A stretch of DNA of 64,000 bases from Lewinellaceae bacterium (GTDB lineage: Bacteria; Bacteroidota; Bacteroidia; Chitinophagales; Saprospiraceae), in assembly GCA_016713985.1 (NCBI GenBank), contig JADJOD010000027.1, positions 1 through 64,000 on the forward strand. Reading direction: 5' to 3'. The position numbers were made by a program, and so were the translations under genes. Every line of letters begins with the position of its first letter. Position 1 is the stretch's first letter. Positions 54,181 through 63,436 of this stretch are shown one piece after another. The notes under the pieces are model-generated. The model ran no database searches, was not told where the DNA came from, and saw only the letters and a program-made list of their open reading frames with translations.

Positions 54181-54960
54181 TCATCCCAGCTTCGTCAATA
54201 CCATCTCTGAAAGGTCATAAACGGGAATTTGTTCATTTTTTTCCTTGGCTTTGAGTCCGTCCTGCAACATGGTCAGGCAGAACGGGCAATTGGCGGCTAA
54301 AGCGGTCGGGTTGGTTTCGAGCGCTTCTTCCACCCGTTCTACGTTGATCCGTTTGTCGCCGGGTTCGTCTTCTTTCCACATTTGCGCACCGCCGGCGCCG
54401 CAACACAGGCCGTTTTTACGCGAACGTTTCATTTCCACAAGGTCCACGTCCAGGGCTTCGAGCAGTGCGCGTGGGGCTTCGTACACGTCGTTGGCGCGGC
54501 CGAGGTAGCAGGAATCGTGGTACGTGATGCGTTTTCCTTTAAAATCGCCGCCTTCTTTGAGTTTGAGTTTCCCGCTGGAAATCAGTTCGTTGAGTAACTG
54601 CGTGTGGTGCACGACATCATAGTTGCCGCCGAGAGCCGGGTATTCGTTTTTCAATACGTTAAAACAATGCGGACAGGCTGTGACGATCTTTTTTACGCCG
54701 TACATATGGAGCGTTTCGATGTTCATGGCCGCTGTCATCTGGAACAGGAATTCGTTGCCTGCACGACGCGCAGGGTCGCCGGTGCAGCGCTCTTCGTTGC
54801 CGAGAATGGCGAAGTCCACGCCGGCGTGGTTCAGGATTTCACACAAGGCGCGGGTCACTTTTTGCGCCCGGGCATCGAAGGAGCCGGCACAACCGACCCA
54901 GAAGAGGATTTCGGGGGAGCGGCCTTCTGACTGGAGTTCGGCTATTGTTTTGGCGAGCAT
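54181..54960 (-). CDS. Iron-sulfur oxidoreductase subunit with two CCG domains
   Basis: 259 residues. Two cysteine-rich CCG domains: LFWVGCAGSFDAR with CPHCFNVLKNEY, and YHDSCYLGRANDVYEAP with NGLCCGAGGAQMW and ANCPFCLTM. This is the HdrB/GlpC type catalytic or cluster-binding subunit. It pairs with the membrane (Fe-S) protein encoded at 55505-56812. Such pairs are thought to shuttle electrons between quinones and a soluble donor. The two genes are separated here by two small genes of unknown function. Confidence 0.88.
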   Translation of the reverse strand: MLAKTIAELQSEGRSPEILFWVGCAGSFDARAQKVTRALCEILNHAGVDFAILGNEERCTGDPARRAGNEFLFQMTAAMNIETLHMYGVKKIVTACPHCFNVLKNEYPALGGNYDVVHHTQLLNELISSGKLKLKEGGDFKGKRITYHDSCYLGRANDVYEAPRALLEALDVDLVEMKRSRKNGLCCGAGGAQMWKEDEPGDKRINVERVEEALETNPTALAANCPFCLTMLQDGLKAKEKNEQIPVYDLSEMVLTKLG

Positions 54961-54990
54961 TTTTTTGACAGGATTTACAAGATTTGCAGG
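54961..54990. repeat. Partial copy of the GACAGGATTTACA repeat
   Basis: TTTTTTGACAGGATTTACAA is one arm of the hairpin family at 8351-8426 and 59413-59503, without its partner arm. It lies at the start codon of the CCG-domain gene. Confidence 0.7.
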
Positions 54991-55022
54991 ATTAAGATAA
55001 GAATGGATGGTTTTACGAAGAT

Positions 55023-55298
55023 TTAAGTGGGCAGTGCTTTGGGGGTTTGGGCGGCCGTTACTTTTTCAAAAAGTTGATTGGCAAGTGGGAGCAATTGTTT
55101 GAAGGATCGGTTAAATGCATTTTTTAGGGATTGTCTGTCAATCTCATTCAGAGATTCAGCATCTTGCCAAAATCGCCGGCTAATGAGCTGGCGTTCTTCT
55201 TCTGACCTTGCCATCAGGTATAGAATAAAAAATGTCCGGAGCGTGGGGTCGTCGGTCAGACGGGTTACTATATCGTGAACCATACTGTATTTTTTCAT
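55023..55298 (-). CDS. Small hypothetical protein, second of a pair
   Basis: 91 residues, MKKYSMVHDIVTRLTDDPTL followed by an Arg/Glu-rich helical core (LMARSEEERQLISRRFWQDA) and LLPLANQLFEKVTA. No signal peptide or domain recognised. It overlaps the upstream 63-aa gene by 4 bp, so the two are translationally coupled. Their place between the halves of the (Fe-S) enzyme is odd; they may be a small regulatory or toxin-antitoxin-like pair, but nothing in the sequence proves this. Confidence 0.55.
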   Translation of the reverse strand: MKKYSMVHDIVTRLTDDPTLRTFFILYLMARSEEERQLISRRFWQDAESLNEIDRQSLKNAFNRSFKQLLPLANQLFEKVTAAQTPKALPT

Positions 55299-55486
55299 AA
55301 TGCGGGTGGTTCGTTTAACTGTTTTTTGATTTCGTTCATCCGGTCAAGAACGGAATTGACGTACTCGTCAAACCCTTTTGGATCGTCTCTCCAAAAGTCG
55401 GGGTTTTGAAGATGAACATCCAAAAGTATTATTAAGATTTCAAGTTCATCAAGGAGCATATTTCTTTCCTGGTCACTCATATTCAA
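55295..55486 (-). CDS. Small hypothetical protein, first of a pair
   Basis: 63 residues, acidic, MNMSDQERNMLLDELEILII and ending in DRMNEIKKQLNEPPAL. The helical LLDELEILIILLDVHL segment is amphipathic. It overlaps the next gene by 4 bp and starts 18 bp after the stop of the membrane (Fe-S) gene at 55505. No homologous family is recognised. Confidence 0.55.
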   Translation of the reverse strand: MNMSDQERNMLLDELEILIILLDVHLQNPDFWRDDPKGFDEYVNSVLDRMNEIKKQLNEPPAL

Positions 55487-55504
55487 CAGGTTTTACCAGG
55501 TTGA

Positions 55505-56812
55505 TCATTTCCTCCACCCCTCCCTTTCCTCACTCATGGCCCACGCCGCGCCGTTATTTTCAATCGCGTTGAACATCGGCAGCCAGTCGCCCGGACCGGC
55601 CGACTGGGTCAAAATTTCGTGCCGGCGCATTTTCAGGATGATATCGAGCGGGTTGATCAGCACCGGGCAGGCTTCCACGCAGGCGTTGCAGGTGGTACAG
55701 GCGTGTATTTCTTCCGGGGTGATGCGGTCAAAAAGGCTTTTGCCATCATCATAATTGCCTTGTGTGCCTTGCCCTTTGCTTATTGCCTCGCCTATTTCCT
55801 CCGCCCGGTCGCGCACGTCCATCATCACCTTGCGGGGGGAGAGTTTTTTGCCCGTCATATTGGCCGGGCAGGCGGCGGTGCAGCGCCCGCACTCGGTGCA
55901 GGAGTAAGCTTGCAGGATGTTTTGCCGGGAGAGGGAAAAGACGTCGTTTGCGCCGAATTCCGGCAACTCGGCCGGAGCATTGCCGTCCGGCTGGTCGAGC
56001 CCCATCATGATACGCACTTCTTTCTGGATTTCGGGCATGTTGTCCATTTGCCCTTTGGGCGTCAGGCGCGCGTACCAGGTATTCGGGAAAGCCAAAATGA
56101 TGTGCAGGTGTTTGGAATAAGGCAGGTAACACAGGAAGCCGAACACCGTGAGTGCGTGCAGCCACCAGCCGAAACGTTCCAGTGCGATAAGTGCGCCGTT
56201 GCCGAGGTCGCCGAACAAAGCGGGCCCGAGCCAGCTGCTCACGGCGAAGGCGCCCGTGGGATGGTAATGCTCCAAACTCCTGGTTTGCAGCACTTTATCC
56301 GCGCCGTTCATGCTGAAAATGCCGACGATCAGGATGATTTCTCCCAACAGGATCAGGTTGGCGTCGCGAAATGGCCAGCCTTTCATTTCGGGTTTCCAAA
56401 AACGCGGTACCCGCAGCAGGTTTCTTCGGGCTAAAAAAATGATCGTGGCGACAAAGGCGAGCACCGACAGAATTTCGATAAAACTGATCACAAAAGTGTA
56501 AAAGCCGCCCAAAGCGGGAGCGAACATCCGGTGCGAACCGGTGAAGCCGTCCGCAAAAATTTCCAGCAATTCCACCTGCGTGATGACGAAGGCGGCGTAG
56601 ATAAAAAGGTGCAAGACGGCCGGCAGCCAGTTTTTGAACATTTTTTGCTGCCCGAGCGCGATCAGCACCACATTTTTCCAGCGTTCGCCGCTGCGGTCGT
56701 CAATTTTTTCCGGCTTGCCGAGGCGGATGTTTCGCCACACCCGTCCGTAACCTTTCCACGCAAACCACCCGGTGATACCCAACACCAGGATAAAAAGGAG
56801 CGATTGCATCAT
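55505..56812 (-). CDS. Membrane (Fe-S)-binding oxidoreductase subunit
   Basis: 435 residues from MMQSLLFILVLGITGWFAWK. Six or so membrane helices (NarI-like quinone-binding cytochrome b type part) occupy the N-terminal ~250 residues. A cytoplasmic domain with two 4Fe-4S motifs follows: CTECGRCTAACPAN and CTTCNACVEACPV. Together with the CCG-domain subunit it forms an HdrDE-like membrane complex. The open frame extends 480 bp upstream, antisense to the pyrR-like gene; the start at 56812 gives the conserved N-terminus. Confidence 0.85.
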   Translation of the reverse strand: MMQSLLFILVLGITGWFAWKGYGRVWRNIRLGKPEKIDDRSGERWKNVVLIALGQQKMFKNWLPAVLHLFIYAAFVITQVELLEIFADGFTGSHRMFAPALGGFYTFVISFIEILSVLAFVATIIFLARRNLLRVPRFWKPEMKGWPFRDANLILLGEIILIVGIFSMNGADKVLQTRSLEHYHPTGAFAVSSWLGPALFGDLGNGALIALERFGWWLHALTVFGFLCYLPYSKHLHIILAFPNTWYARLTPKGQMDNMPEIQKEVRIMMGLDQPDGNAPAELPEFGANDVFSLSRQNILQAYSCTECGRCTAACPANMTGKKLSPRKVMMDVRDRAEEIGEAISKGQGTQGNYDDGKSLFDRITPEEIHACTTCNACVEACPVLINPLDIILKMRRHEILTQSAGPGDWLPMFNAIENNGAAWAMSEEREGWRK

Positions 56813-56899
56813 AATTTTTGATTTTCGGGCTAAAAATACAGCACCTGAAACGGACTTTTGCAACTGAGTTTTATCTTCACGCAAAATAGAGGCTGTTTT

Positions 56900-57399
56900 A
56901 TGAAAATTCTGGACGACCGGCAGATCCGGCAAAAAATAAGGCGTATTGCCATCGAAATCCTGGAACGCAATTTTGGAGAATCGGAGATCATTCTCGCCGG
57001 ACTGAACAACAACGGGGTGGGTTTTGCCCGCTATTTGCTGGACGAGTTGCTGCCGATCACGCCCCCGGGGGTAAAAATTTCGCTGACCCAGATCCGGCTC
57101 AACCCCGCCAACCCGGTGGAATACGACCCGGTCATCGATATGCCTTCCGAAGATTTGCGCGGAAAACCCATCATTATTGTCGACGACGTGGCAAACACCG
57201 GTCGCACCATTTTTTACGCCGTTCAGCCGCTGCTGGATGTCATCCCAAAAAAGTGGAAGTAGCGGTGCTGGTGGACCGAAAACACAAATCATTCCCGATC
57301 AAAGCCGATTACGTGGGCCTTTCCTTAGCCACCACCCTGCTGGAAGACATCGATGTGCGGATCAGGGAAGTGGAGGAAATGGCGGTGTATTTGAATTGA
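56900..57399 (+). CDS. PyrR-like phosphoribosyltransferase (one frame break)
   Basis: 166 residues after correction. The PRPP-binding motif IIIVDDVANTGRTIFYAV and the N-terminal KILDDRQIRQKIRRIAIEIL match the PyrR/uracil phosphoribosyltransferase group. The frame breaks at AAAAAA 57247-57252; one more A joins LDVIPKK to VEVAVLVDRKHKSFPIKADY, ending in VEEMAVYLN. PyrR proteins regulate pyrimidine genes by mRNA binding and have UPRT activity; which applies here is unknown. Divergent from the membrane (Fe-S) gene. Confidence 0.85.
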
Positions 57400-57531
57400 T
57401 AGGGCATTTTTTCATAACCGGGTATTGCCTGCACTAATTTGGAGTTTAAATAAATACCCCATACCTTAGCAGGGGATGTATGCTCCAGGCCAATGATCAT
57501 TCTTTCTTAACTTTTCTAAATCCGTTGCCCA

Positions 57532-57966
57532 ATGATTTCCGTAATACAATTGCTGGAGGGAAAACGAACGAGTGAGGCATTTTCGGTCACCCCCGATCAC
57601 ATGGTCATCGACGCGCTGGAACTGATGGCCGCCAAAAATATCGGCGCCGTGATGGTCATGGAAGGCGAACGGCTGATCGGCATTTTTTCGGAACGCGACT
57701 ACGCCCGTAAAGGTATTATTCAGGGCAGGAAAGCCAAAAGCACCCCGGTCAGGGACGTGATGACGCCCAATGTATTTACCGTTTCACCCACCATGAAACT
57801 GGAGGACTGCTTGCAATTGTTCAGCGACAAACACATCCGCCACCTTCCGGTTGTGGAGGAGGGCAAAGTAGTCGGTATGCTCAGTATCGGCGATATCGTA
57901 ACCACTATTATGAATGAGCAAAAAATGCACATCAACTTCCTGGAACAATACATCAGTGGTGCATAA
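57532..57966 (+). CDS. CBS-domain pair protein
   Basis: 144 residues made of two CBS domains: VTPDHMVIDALELMAAKNIG with VMVMEGERLIGIFSERDYAR, and VRDVMTPNVFTVSPTMKLED with HIRHLPVVEEGKVVGMLSIGDIV. CBS pairs bind adenine nucleotides and regulate partner proteins. It ends 10 bp before the VWA gene on the same strand. Confidence 0.85.
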   Translation: MISVIQLLEGKRTSEAFSVTPDHMVIDALELMAAKNIGAVMVMEGERLIGIFSERDYARKGIIQGRKAKSTPVRDVMTPNVFTVSPTMKLEDCLQLFSDKHIRHLPVVEEGKVVGMLSIGDIVTTIMNEQKMHINFLEQYISGA

Positions 57967-57976
57967 ACTAAAATCG

Positions 57977-59401
57977 ATGAAAACAAACTTTACCCTTTCC
58001 ATCCTGCTCCTGTGCTGTTTTTTTTATCGGATAAACGCACAATCCGCCACCTCCTCCAACGTGTTGTTTGTCCTGGATGCTTCAGGCTCCATGTGGCAAA
58101 AACTGGACGGTGAATTCAAAATTGCCACTGCCAAAACGGTACTGCAAAAACTCGTGGACGGCTTGCCCGCCGACACCCGCGCCGGTCTGATCGCTTACGG
58201 CCACAACCGGAAATCGGACTGCAAAGACATTGAAACGTTGCTGTCAATCAATACGTTGGATAAAAAAGCCTTCGCCGAAAAACTGAATGCCCTCAACCCG
58301 CAGGGCATGACGCCGATCGCCAAATCACTCGAACATGCCCTGGCGCTTATCGAAAAAGAAACAAACCCGATTACCTGCATCCTCGTGAGCGACGGACTGG
58401 AAACCTGCGAGGGCAACGCCTGCGAACTCGTGCGGCAGGCCAAAATGAAAGGGGTAAAAATCACGGTTCACGTGATCGGATTCGGGCTGGCGGAAAAAGA
58501 CCTTTCGGCGCTGGAATGTATCGCCCAGGCCGGCGGCGGCCAGTATTTGCCCGCCAATAACGCCGGTGAATTGAGCCGGGCACTGGAAAAAACCGTCGAG
58601 CAGCCACCCGTCGGAGGCGGCTATCTGTCGGTGAAAACAACTTTGGAAGGCAAGCCGGTGGACGCCCTCGTCAAGGTGTTCAAAAAAGGCGAAACAAAGG
58701 AAACCACATTTGGCAGAACGTACAATAAACCGGAAACCAATCCTCGTGTCATGTTACTTCCGGCGGGAACCTATGAATTGTACGTTGAAGCCATTACACT
58801 GAACGGCAACCCCAAACAAACGTATAAAGACCTGATTGTCAAAGGCAACGACACCCTTTTTCAGACCGTGGATTTTTCTCAGGGTATGGTGGAAATCCTC
58901 GTCACACGCAACGACGCTCTTTCAGATGCAGTGGTGGCGCTTTACAAAGCAGGTACCCGGGAACTCGTCACACAAACACGCTCCTACAATAACACTTCCG
59001 CCAACCCGGTAAAATTCAAAGTGTTACCCGGCATATACGACGTGGAAATCAAAACCGTGGAGATATCCGGAAGTTCCGTTTTTCGTATTGAAAATCAGCA
59101 ACTTAGTGCCATTCCACTTTCTTTAAAACACAATTTTACGTCCGGCGAACTCAACGTGGGCGCTCGTAAAGGCGGCGATTTAACAGATGTGGTGCTGACC
59201 GTGTATTCCAAAACATCCGGCAAGGAAGTAGCGCGTGGCCGCACGTACACCGCCGCCACGTCCAACCCCAAATCGTTCACGCTCGAACCCGGCCAATACC
59301 GGGTGGAGGCCACTCCTGTGAACGCGAAAGATTTACAAAAGAAAACGATGGAAGTAGAGGTGAAGATCGGGGAAACGGTGACCAGGACGGCAGAGTGGTA
59401 A
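57977..59401 (+). CDS. Secreted von Willebrand factor A domain protein
   Basis: 474 residues from MKTNFTLSILLLCCFFYRIN; the open frame extends to 57914 within the CBS gene. After the signal peptide comes a VWA domain with the MIDAS motif in VLFVLDASGSMWQ, the MIDAS Thr in GMTPIAKSLEHAL and the Asp in LVSDGLETCEG. Three tandem beta-sandwich repeats follow, each with an FGRTYNKPETNPR- or RSYNNTSANPV-like strand (~220-474). No T9SS tail is visible. It may bind a surface or matrix ligand. Confidence 0.82.
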   Translation: MKTNFTLSILLLCCFFYRINAQSATSSNVLFVLDASGSMWQKLDGEFKIATAKTVLQKLVDGLPADTRAGLIAYGHNRKSDCKDIETLLSINTLDKKAFAEKLNALNPQGMTPIAKSLEHALALIEKETNPITCILVSDGLETCEGNACELVRQAKMKGVKITVHVIGFGLAEKDLSALECIAQAGGGQYLPANNAGELSRALEKTVEQPPVGGGYLSVKTTLEGKPVDALVKVFKKGETKETTFGRTYNKPETNPRVMLLPAGTYELYVEAITLNGNPKQTYKDLIVKGNDTLFQTVDFSQGMVEILVTRNDALSDAVVALYKAGTRELVTQTRSYNNTSANPVKFKVLPGIYDVEIKTVEISGSSVFRIENQQLSAIPLSLKHNFTSGELNVGARKGGDLTDVVLTVYSKTSGKEVARGRTYTAATSNPKSFTLEPGQYRVEATPVNAKDLQKKTMEVEVKIGETVTRTAEW

Positions 59402-59412
59402 GACAGGTATTG

Positions 59413-59503
59413 TTTTTTGACAGGATTTACAGGATTTACAGGTTAAAGTCAACTTCGCTGACAAAATCAAAAACCTGTAGATCCTGTAAATCCTGTCAAA
59501 AAA
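59413..59503. repeat. Inverted repeat, GACAGGATTTACA family
   Basis: Arms 59413-59444 and 59472-59503 (32 bp, one mismatch), loop of 27 nt. The arms share TTTTTGACAGGATTTACA with the hairpin at 8351-8426, and the loops share ACTTCG. It separates the VWA gene from the convergent gene at 59517. Confidence 0.85.
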
Positions 59504-59516
59504 AACCTGTCGGTTA

Positions 59517-60236
59517 TCAAGCCGGCCGGGCTTCCGTCATCTCCGCTTTTTTGCGTTCCCGCAAATCCCGTTTCTGATCGGCGTTGCTTTCATACAGACA
59601 ATACTGATCGTATTTCACCCGGTCGCGTTCCACCCAGATGTCCTTGCCGATGTCGGCCAGTACCACCAGTTCGTGGTAAAGTTTGTTGCCGGCTTCCATA
59701 CGGCGTTCCACGCCGATGTCGCGGTCGTGCAGTTTGTCCTGCTGGATATTCAGGGCGTTTTCAAACTCGGCGCAGGCATCCAGCACCCGCTGGATGATGT
59801 TTTCATTAACACCCACATCTGCCAGAAAATCAATCTGTTGGCGCGCCACACGCGCCACGCGCCGCCCGCAGAACAGCAGTTGCGGGTCGCTCATATCGCC
59901 GAGTTTGGCGGTGCCGAACTTGCGGTAACGCCCCGTGCGGTCGTGGTATTTCATGGCCACCCGCGTCATCAGCGAACGAACGGCGGTTTTGAGTTTTTCG
60001 TCGGCCTGGCTCTTTTTTTCCGTGCAGATCATCTGGTCGCCCACGAGTTCGTCGTCGCCGGGGATGGACTGGAACTGGTCGCACATGGCCTTAAAAGCCT
60101 TGAGGCGGTCGATGCCGTAGCCGTACTGGGTGAAAAAATCCAGGTCGCGGTGCGCGGAACGGATGGCTTCTAAGCAAGTGACGTAGAGGTCTGCTTCGGA
60201 AACGTTGTATTTGCGATGGCCGGGTTGTTTTTTCAT
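59517..60236 (-). CDS. Conserved hypothetical protein, 239 aa
   Basis: Starts MKKQPGHRKYNVSEADLYVT; the open frame runs on to 60338, but the upstream part is unconserved. It is mostly helical with the motif YCLYESNADQKRDLRERKK at the C-terminus and AMKYHDRTGRYRKFGTAKLG in the middle. No signal peptide or catalytic motif seen. The role is unknown. A 344-bp divergent intergenic region separates it from the HTH gene. Confidence 0.65.
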   Translation of the reverse strand: MKKQPGHRKYNVSEADLYVTCLEAIRSAHRDLDFFTQYGYGIDRLKAFKAMCDQFQSIPGDDELVGDQMICTEKKSQADEKLKTAVRSLMTRVAMKYHDRTGRYRKFGTAKLGDMSDPQLLFCGRRVARVARQQIDFLADVGVNENIIQRVLDACAEFENALNIQQDKLHDRDIGVERRMEAGNKLYHELVVLADIGKDIWVERDRVKYDQYCLYESNADQKRDLRERKKAEMTEARPA

Positions 60237-60580
60237 ATTGAACGGTCTGCCCGGAAATGACGAAACAATCGGTGGTTTTACACGGACGGGATTTTGGATG
60301 ATGATACACCCGCCTAAAGTAAATTTTGTGTCAAACAAGTTTCGAATTCCAGGAATTAAATCGACACTTTTTTCAGTTTCTTGTTGTGATTGAACCAGTT
60401 GTGTAAATAAAAATACGGGACAAAAATATTTCGTTTTGTTTTACAAACAAATATTTGACATAAAAAATTTGATGTTTGCTGAAGAAACCCGCCGCCTGCC
60501 GATTGTTTTTGGCCGTTCGCCGCCACAGGTTATATTTGTCACACGTTTTAGTTTCATCACACGTCATTGATAATATAATC
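60237..60580. promoter_or_regulatory. Divergent promoter region; strong promoter for the HTH gene
   Basis: The 344-bp, partly AT-rich gap contains TTTTTG at 60506-60511 and TATATTTG at 60531-60538, with 19 bp between, a textbook Bacteroidota promoter. Transcription would start near 60544, ~37 nt before the HTH gene, which supports its ATG at 60581. An AT-rich palindrome-like stretch CAAATATTTG lies near 60446-60456. Nothing else was recognised. Confidence 0.65.
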
Positions 60581-60775
60581 ATGGAAACCCGGAAATTTAT
60601 CACCAAAGAAGAACTGTACACCCGCCTGGGGTTGTCCAAATCCACGTTTTACCGTTTAGTCAAAAAACGGGGCATTGTATTGCCGCCCGGGCTGCTTTCG
60701 CCGGAAGATCAGGACTGGTTGTGCAAAGCGATCGGCGCCGGTACGTCGAATCACACGCCGCCTCCACCTAACTAA
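60581..60775 (+). CDS. Small HTH DNA-binding protein (AlpA/excisionase-like)
   Basis: 64 residues, METRKFITKEELYTRLGLSK followed by STFYRLVKKRGIVLPPGLLS and SPEDQDWLCKAIG. The ITKEELYTRLGLSKSTFYRLV block is the helix-turn-helix of AlpA/excisionase-type regulators. The Pro-rich tail NHTPPPPN is unusual. It stands directly before a tandem operator-like repeat and a beta-barrel gene, so local autoregulation or control of the barrel gene is likely. No integrase is nearby. Confidence 0.7.
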   Translation: METRKFITKEELYTRLGLSKSTFYRLVKKRGIVLPPGLLSPEDQDWLCKAIGAGTSNHTPPPPN

Positions 60776-60780
60776 TTGTT

Positions 60781-60820
60781 AATGATACGTTTTGAAACGA
60801 ATTGATACGTTTTGAAACGA
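60781..60820. repeat. Two tandem 20-bp operator-like repeats
   Basis: 60781-60800 and 60801-60820 read TGATACGTTTTGAAACGA preceded by AA/AT. Each contains the inverted repeat CGTTT-TG-AAACG. The 20-bp spacing is about two helical turns, as expected for cooperative protein binding. They lie 5 bp after the HTH gene and ~30 bp before a TAACTTTG -7 box. Confidence 0.75.
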
Positions 60821-60850
60821 AAAGAACCAACAGCCTTTGTTGGTGGCCGG

Positions 60851-60858
60851 TAACTTTG
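60851..60858 (+). promoter_or_regulatory. Promoter -7 box for the beta-barrel gene
   Basis: TAACTTTG, a full match to TAnnTTTG. It predicts a start near 60864 and a ~72-nt leader. Its -33 region would lie next to the tandem repeats, so a protein bound there could block it. Confidence 0.55.
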
Positions 60859-60935
60859 TATCGTCATGTCAGACGGTATCAGGCCTGCCCGGAAATGCGG
60901 TTTTTGCAAAACTTCACCTTTCAATATCATCTGCC

Positions 60936-61643
60936 ATGTTTAAAAATTACACCGGTTGGGTATGTATTTTATGGGCGATGGCCTTTTCATCAGATGCTAT
61001 CGCACAGGCCGGCGCCGACACCCTTATTCGGAACCATTGGGAACTGGGCGTCGACGTGCTTTCCCTGTTCGACAAAAATAACGTACCCGCCGCTACGATT
61101 TTTGCGCGGTACAATTACCGGCAGCGGCTGGCGAAAGGGAGGGCGTGGCGGTTTAGAGTGGGGGTGGACAGTGAAATGCGTGATTATAGCGACGTGACCC
61201 GTTTTTTTACGGACACTTGGCGGGGATATGGCCCCTATTTGAGTATCGGGCATGAGTGGCAGTTCCAGTTCCGTTCAGAAAGTTACCAATGGTTTGTTGG
61301 AGGCGATATTTCAGGTCAATATTCTTCCCTCCATTCTTTTACACTTCTTTCGATCGCTGATTCGACAGTAGTTGACACACGTTTGAGGGATATAACGACT
61401 CGGGTTTCGGCGATAGCCGGTTTCAAATATAGTATGACTAAGCATCTGTCGGTTTCAATAGAATCAGCGTTTAATCTGACCTATAAATATATGCATTTTG
61501 ACCAACCGGAAAGTGTATTTGGGCAGCCGCCGTTTGGTATAAGTTATGGTACGGACAAAAAATTTATAACTGATATTCAGCCCTTTTGGACAATTAACTT
61601 AACCTATCAATTCAATATACGCCATGAAAAAAATAAAAACTAA
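60936..61643 (+). CDS. Outer membrane beta-barrel protein
   Basis: 235 residues from MFKNYTGWVCILWAMAFSSD; the frame extends to 60837. Signal peptide to AIAQAGADT, then antiparallel strands with aromatic girdle residues (WRFRVGVDSEMRDY, HEWQFQFRSESYQWFVGGDI, VSAIAGFKYSMTKHLSVSIE) and a C-terminal strand WTINLTYQFNIRHEKNKN. Overlaps the next gene by 20 bp, so translation is coupled. Possibly controlled by the HTH protein. Confidence 0.8.
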   Translation: MFKNYTGWVCILWAMAFSSDAIAQAGADTLIRNHWELGVDVLSLFDKNNVPAATIFARYNYRQRLAKGRAWRFRVGVDSEMRDYSDVTRFFTDTWRGYGPYLSIGHEWQFQFRSESYQWFVGGDISGQYSSLHSFTLLSIADSTVVDTRLRDITTRVSAIAGFKYSMTKHLSVSIESAFNLTYKYMHFDQPESVFGQPPFGISYGTDKKFITDIQPFWTINLTYQFNIRHEKNKN

Positions 61644-63428
61644 GTCTGCGATCTTTATAAGCCTGGTGATTTTATGGACTCCAATAGTTCTGTGGGGGCA
61701 GCTGACTATATCGCCGATTCCCGCTGAACATGCGGTTTGTCCTGTTCTACCTGTTACATATCAAATTGGTAGTTGGAATAATGCTTGTCATACCGTTACG
61801 GTGCATAAAGGTGTTATTCAACCCCAGTCCGTTGGCGGTACGACAAAACTATTTCCGTAAAATGGGATAATGTAGCAGATACGGCACATATAATAGTCAC
61901 TCGTAACGCTGATGCCGGTTGTTCTAATGCTGCGTTACCCAAAACCTGGACCGTCCCCATCAAATCCATCGCCGGCCTCAAACCAACCATCACCACAAAC
62001 CCTGCGGATTACAAAATAGGCATCCCGCTTACCGTCCAGTGTACGGCTTCCCTGAATTACAAATTTCGGGGCAGTCAGGACCCCAATCCACTTCCGGTAG
62101 AAATATTCGGCTGGACCTTACCTCCGGGCTGGCAAATATCTTCTCCTTTTCCTGATCTTCCGAATATTACCGTACTTACAACGGCTACTACGGGCGGTAC
62201 CATCACCGCTACCGGAGCGGGCGTGCCCGGGTGTATTACGATCAGCGACCAGGGAGTCAAAACCGCAGATCGCATCGTTCCCGGGCCGTGCCCCATGGCA
62301 TCTACAAAGGAATATTTGGTGTGCGGCAGCGAAACGCCGGTGACCGTTATCGCCAACGAAACGGTTTTAGGGTACCTCGACGGCATCAGCCCGATCAGTT
62401 ATAACTGGTCGTATCCGGCTTCCTGGAATGTGAACGGCGACGATCATTTGCCTTCTGTTATATTTAAACCCGACGGCAGTACCAGCGGCGTAATCAACGT
62501 AACCGCCACGGCCACTGCATTTAACAAAACATCGGAAGTCTGCCCGCAGGTACTGACCATTCCTTATGAACCGATCAACCGGATGACGGAAGTGGTAGCC
62601 ACCGATGAGCCACTTTGCACCGACGGGAATTTTTCCCTGAACATTACTCCGCCCGCCGGCTCGACCGTTACCTGGGAAGTAGTCCCTGTGGCTCCTACGA
62701 CCGTCGTCCCCGTGACGCCGGCCTCGGGTACCGGAAGCAGTGCAGATTTTGCATTGATTCCAAACAGCGCCGGGAACTGCAAGATTGTCTTTACCGTGAC
62801 GAATGCTTGCGGGACGTCAACCCGCGAAAAAACTTTTTTTGCCGGCAAACCGGTTCTGATTCGCCCGACCGTCGATGGGCGCGGCCCCGACGCTGCGCAG
62901 TGGGATTACGTCTCCGTCTGGTATGTATGCCCCGGCACCCATACGTTGCAAATACAACCCTTCGGTGGAGAAAACAATTGCGTTACCTGGACGCTTCCAC
63001 CCAACCCTCCCTTCTACACGTATGTCAATTGCAATTATGTAGATGTCGACATGAGTACGATCAACATCTATACGCCCTGCGTAAGCTTTACGGCGACCAT
63101 TGAAAATGATTGTGGCACCAGCTTCCAGATTTTCAGGTTGTGCCCTAAAACCTGGGGCTGCGAGCACTACTTGCTGGAAATCAATCCAAATCCCGCATCC
63201 GATCAGGTACAGGTTACATTGGTGGATACGAATAACCCTTCCAGCACAACGCCTGAAATGTCGGGGCTCCAGATTTATGACGAGATCGGCAACCTGAAAA
63301 AACAAATATTTGAAACGGCCCACAGCTTCACGATCCAGTTGGACGGTTTGCCGACCGGAACGTATTTTATAAAAACGATCGTTCAGGGGCAATTGATTGT
63401 CAAACACTTATACATCCTGAAGGAATAA
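61624..63428 (+). CDS. Secreted T9SS protein with beta-sandwich domains (one frame break)
   Basis: 601 residues after correction. Signal peptide MKKIKTKSAIFISLVILWTP to VLWGQ, then beta-rich domains with Cys pairs and PVTYQIGSWNNACHTVTV, GWTLPPGWQISSP and WSYPASWNVNGDDHLPSV (Ig/PKD-like), ending in a T9SS type A tail (LEINPNPASDQVQVTL to KHLYILKE). The frame breaks at AAAA 61845-61848; one more A joins VGGTTK to TISVKWDNVADTAHIIVTRN. It overlaps the barrel gene by 20 bp and is probably co-transcribed with it. No enzymatic motif seen. Confidence 0.75.
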
Positions 63429-63436
63429 CCGCCGCC

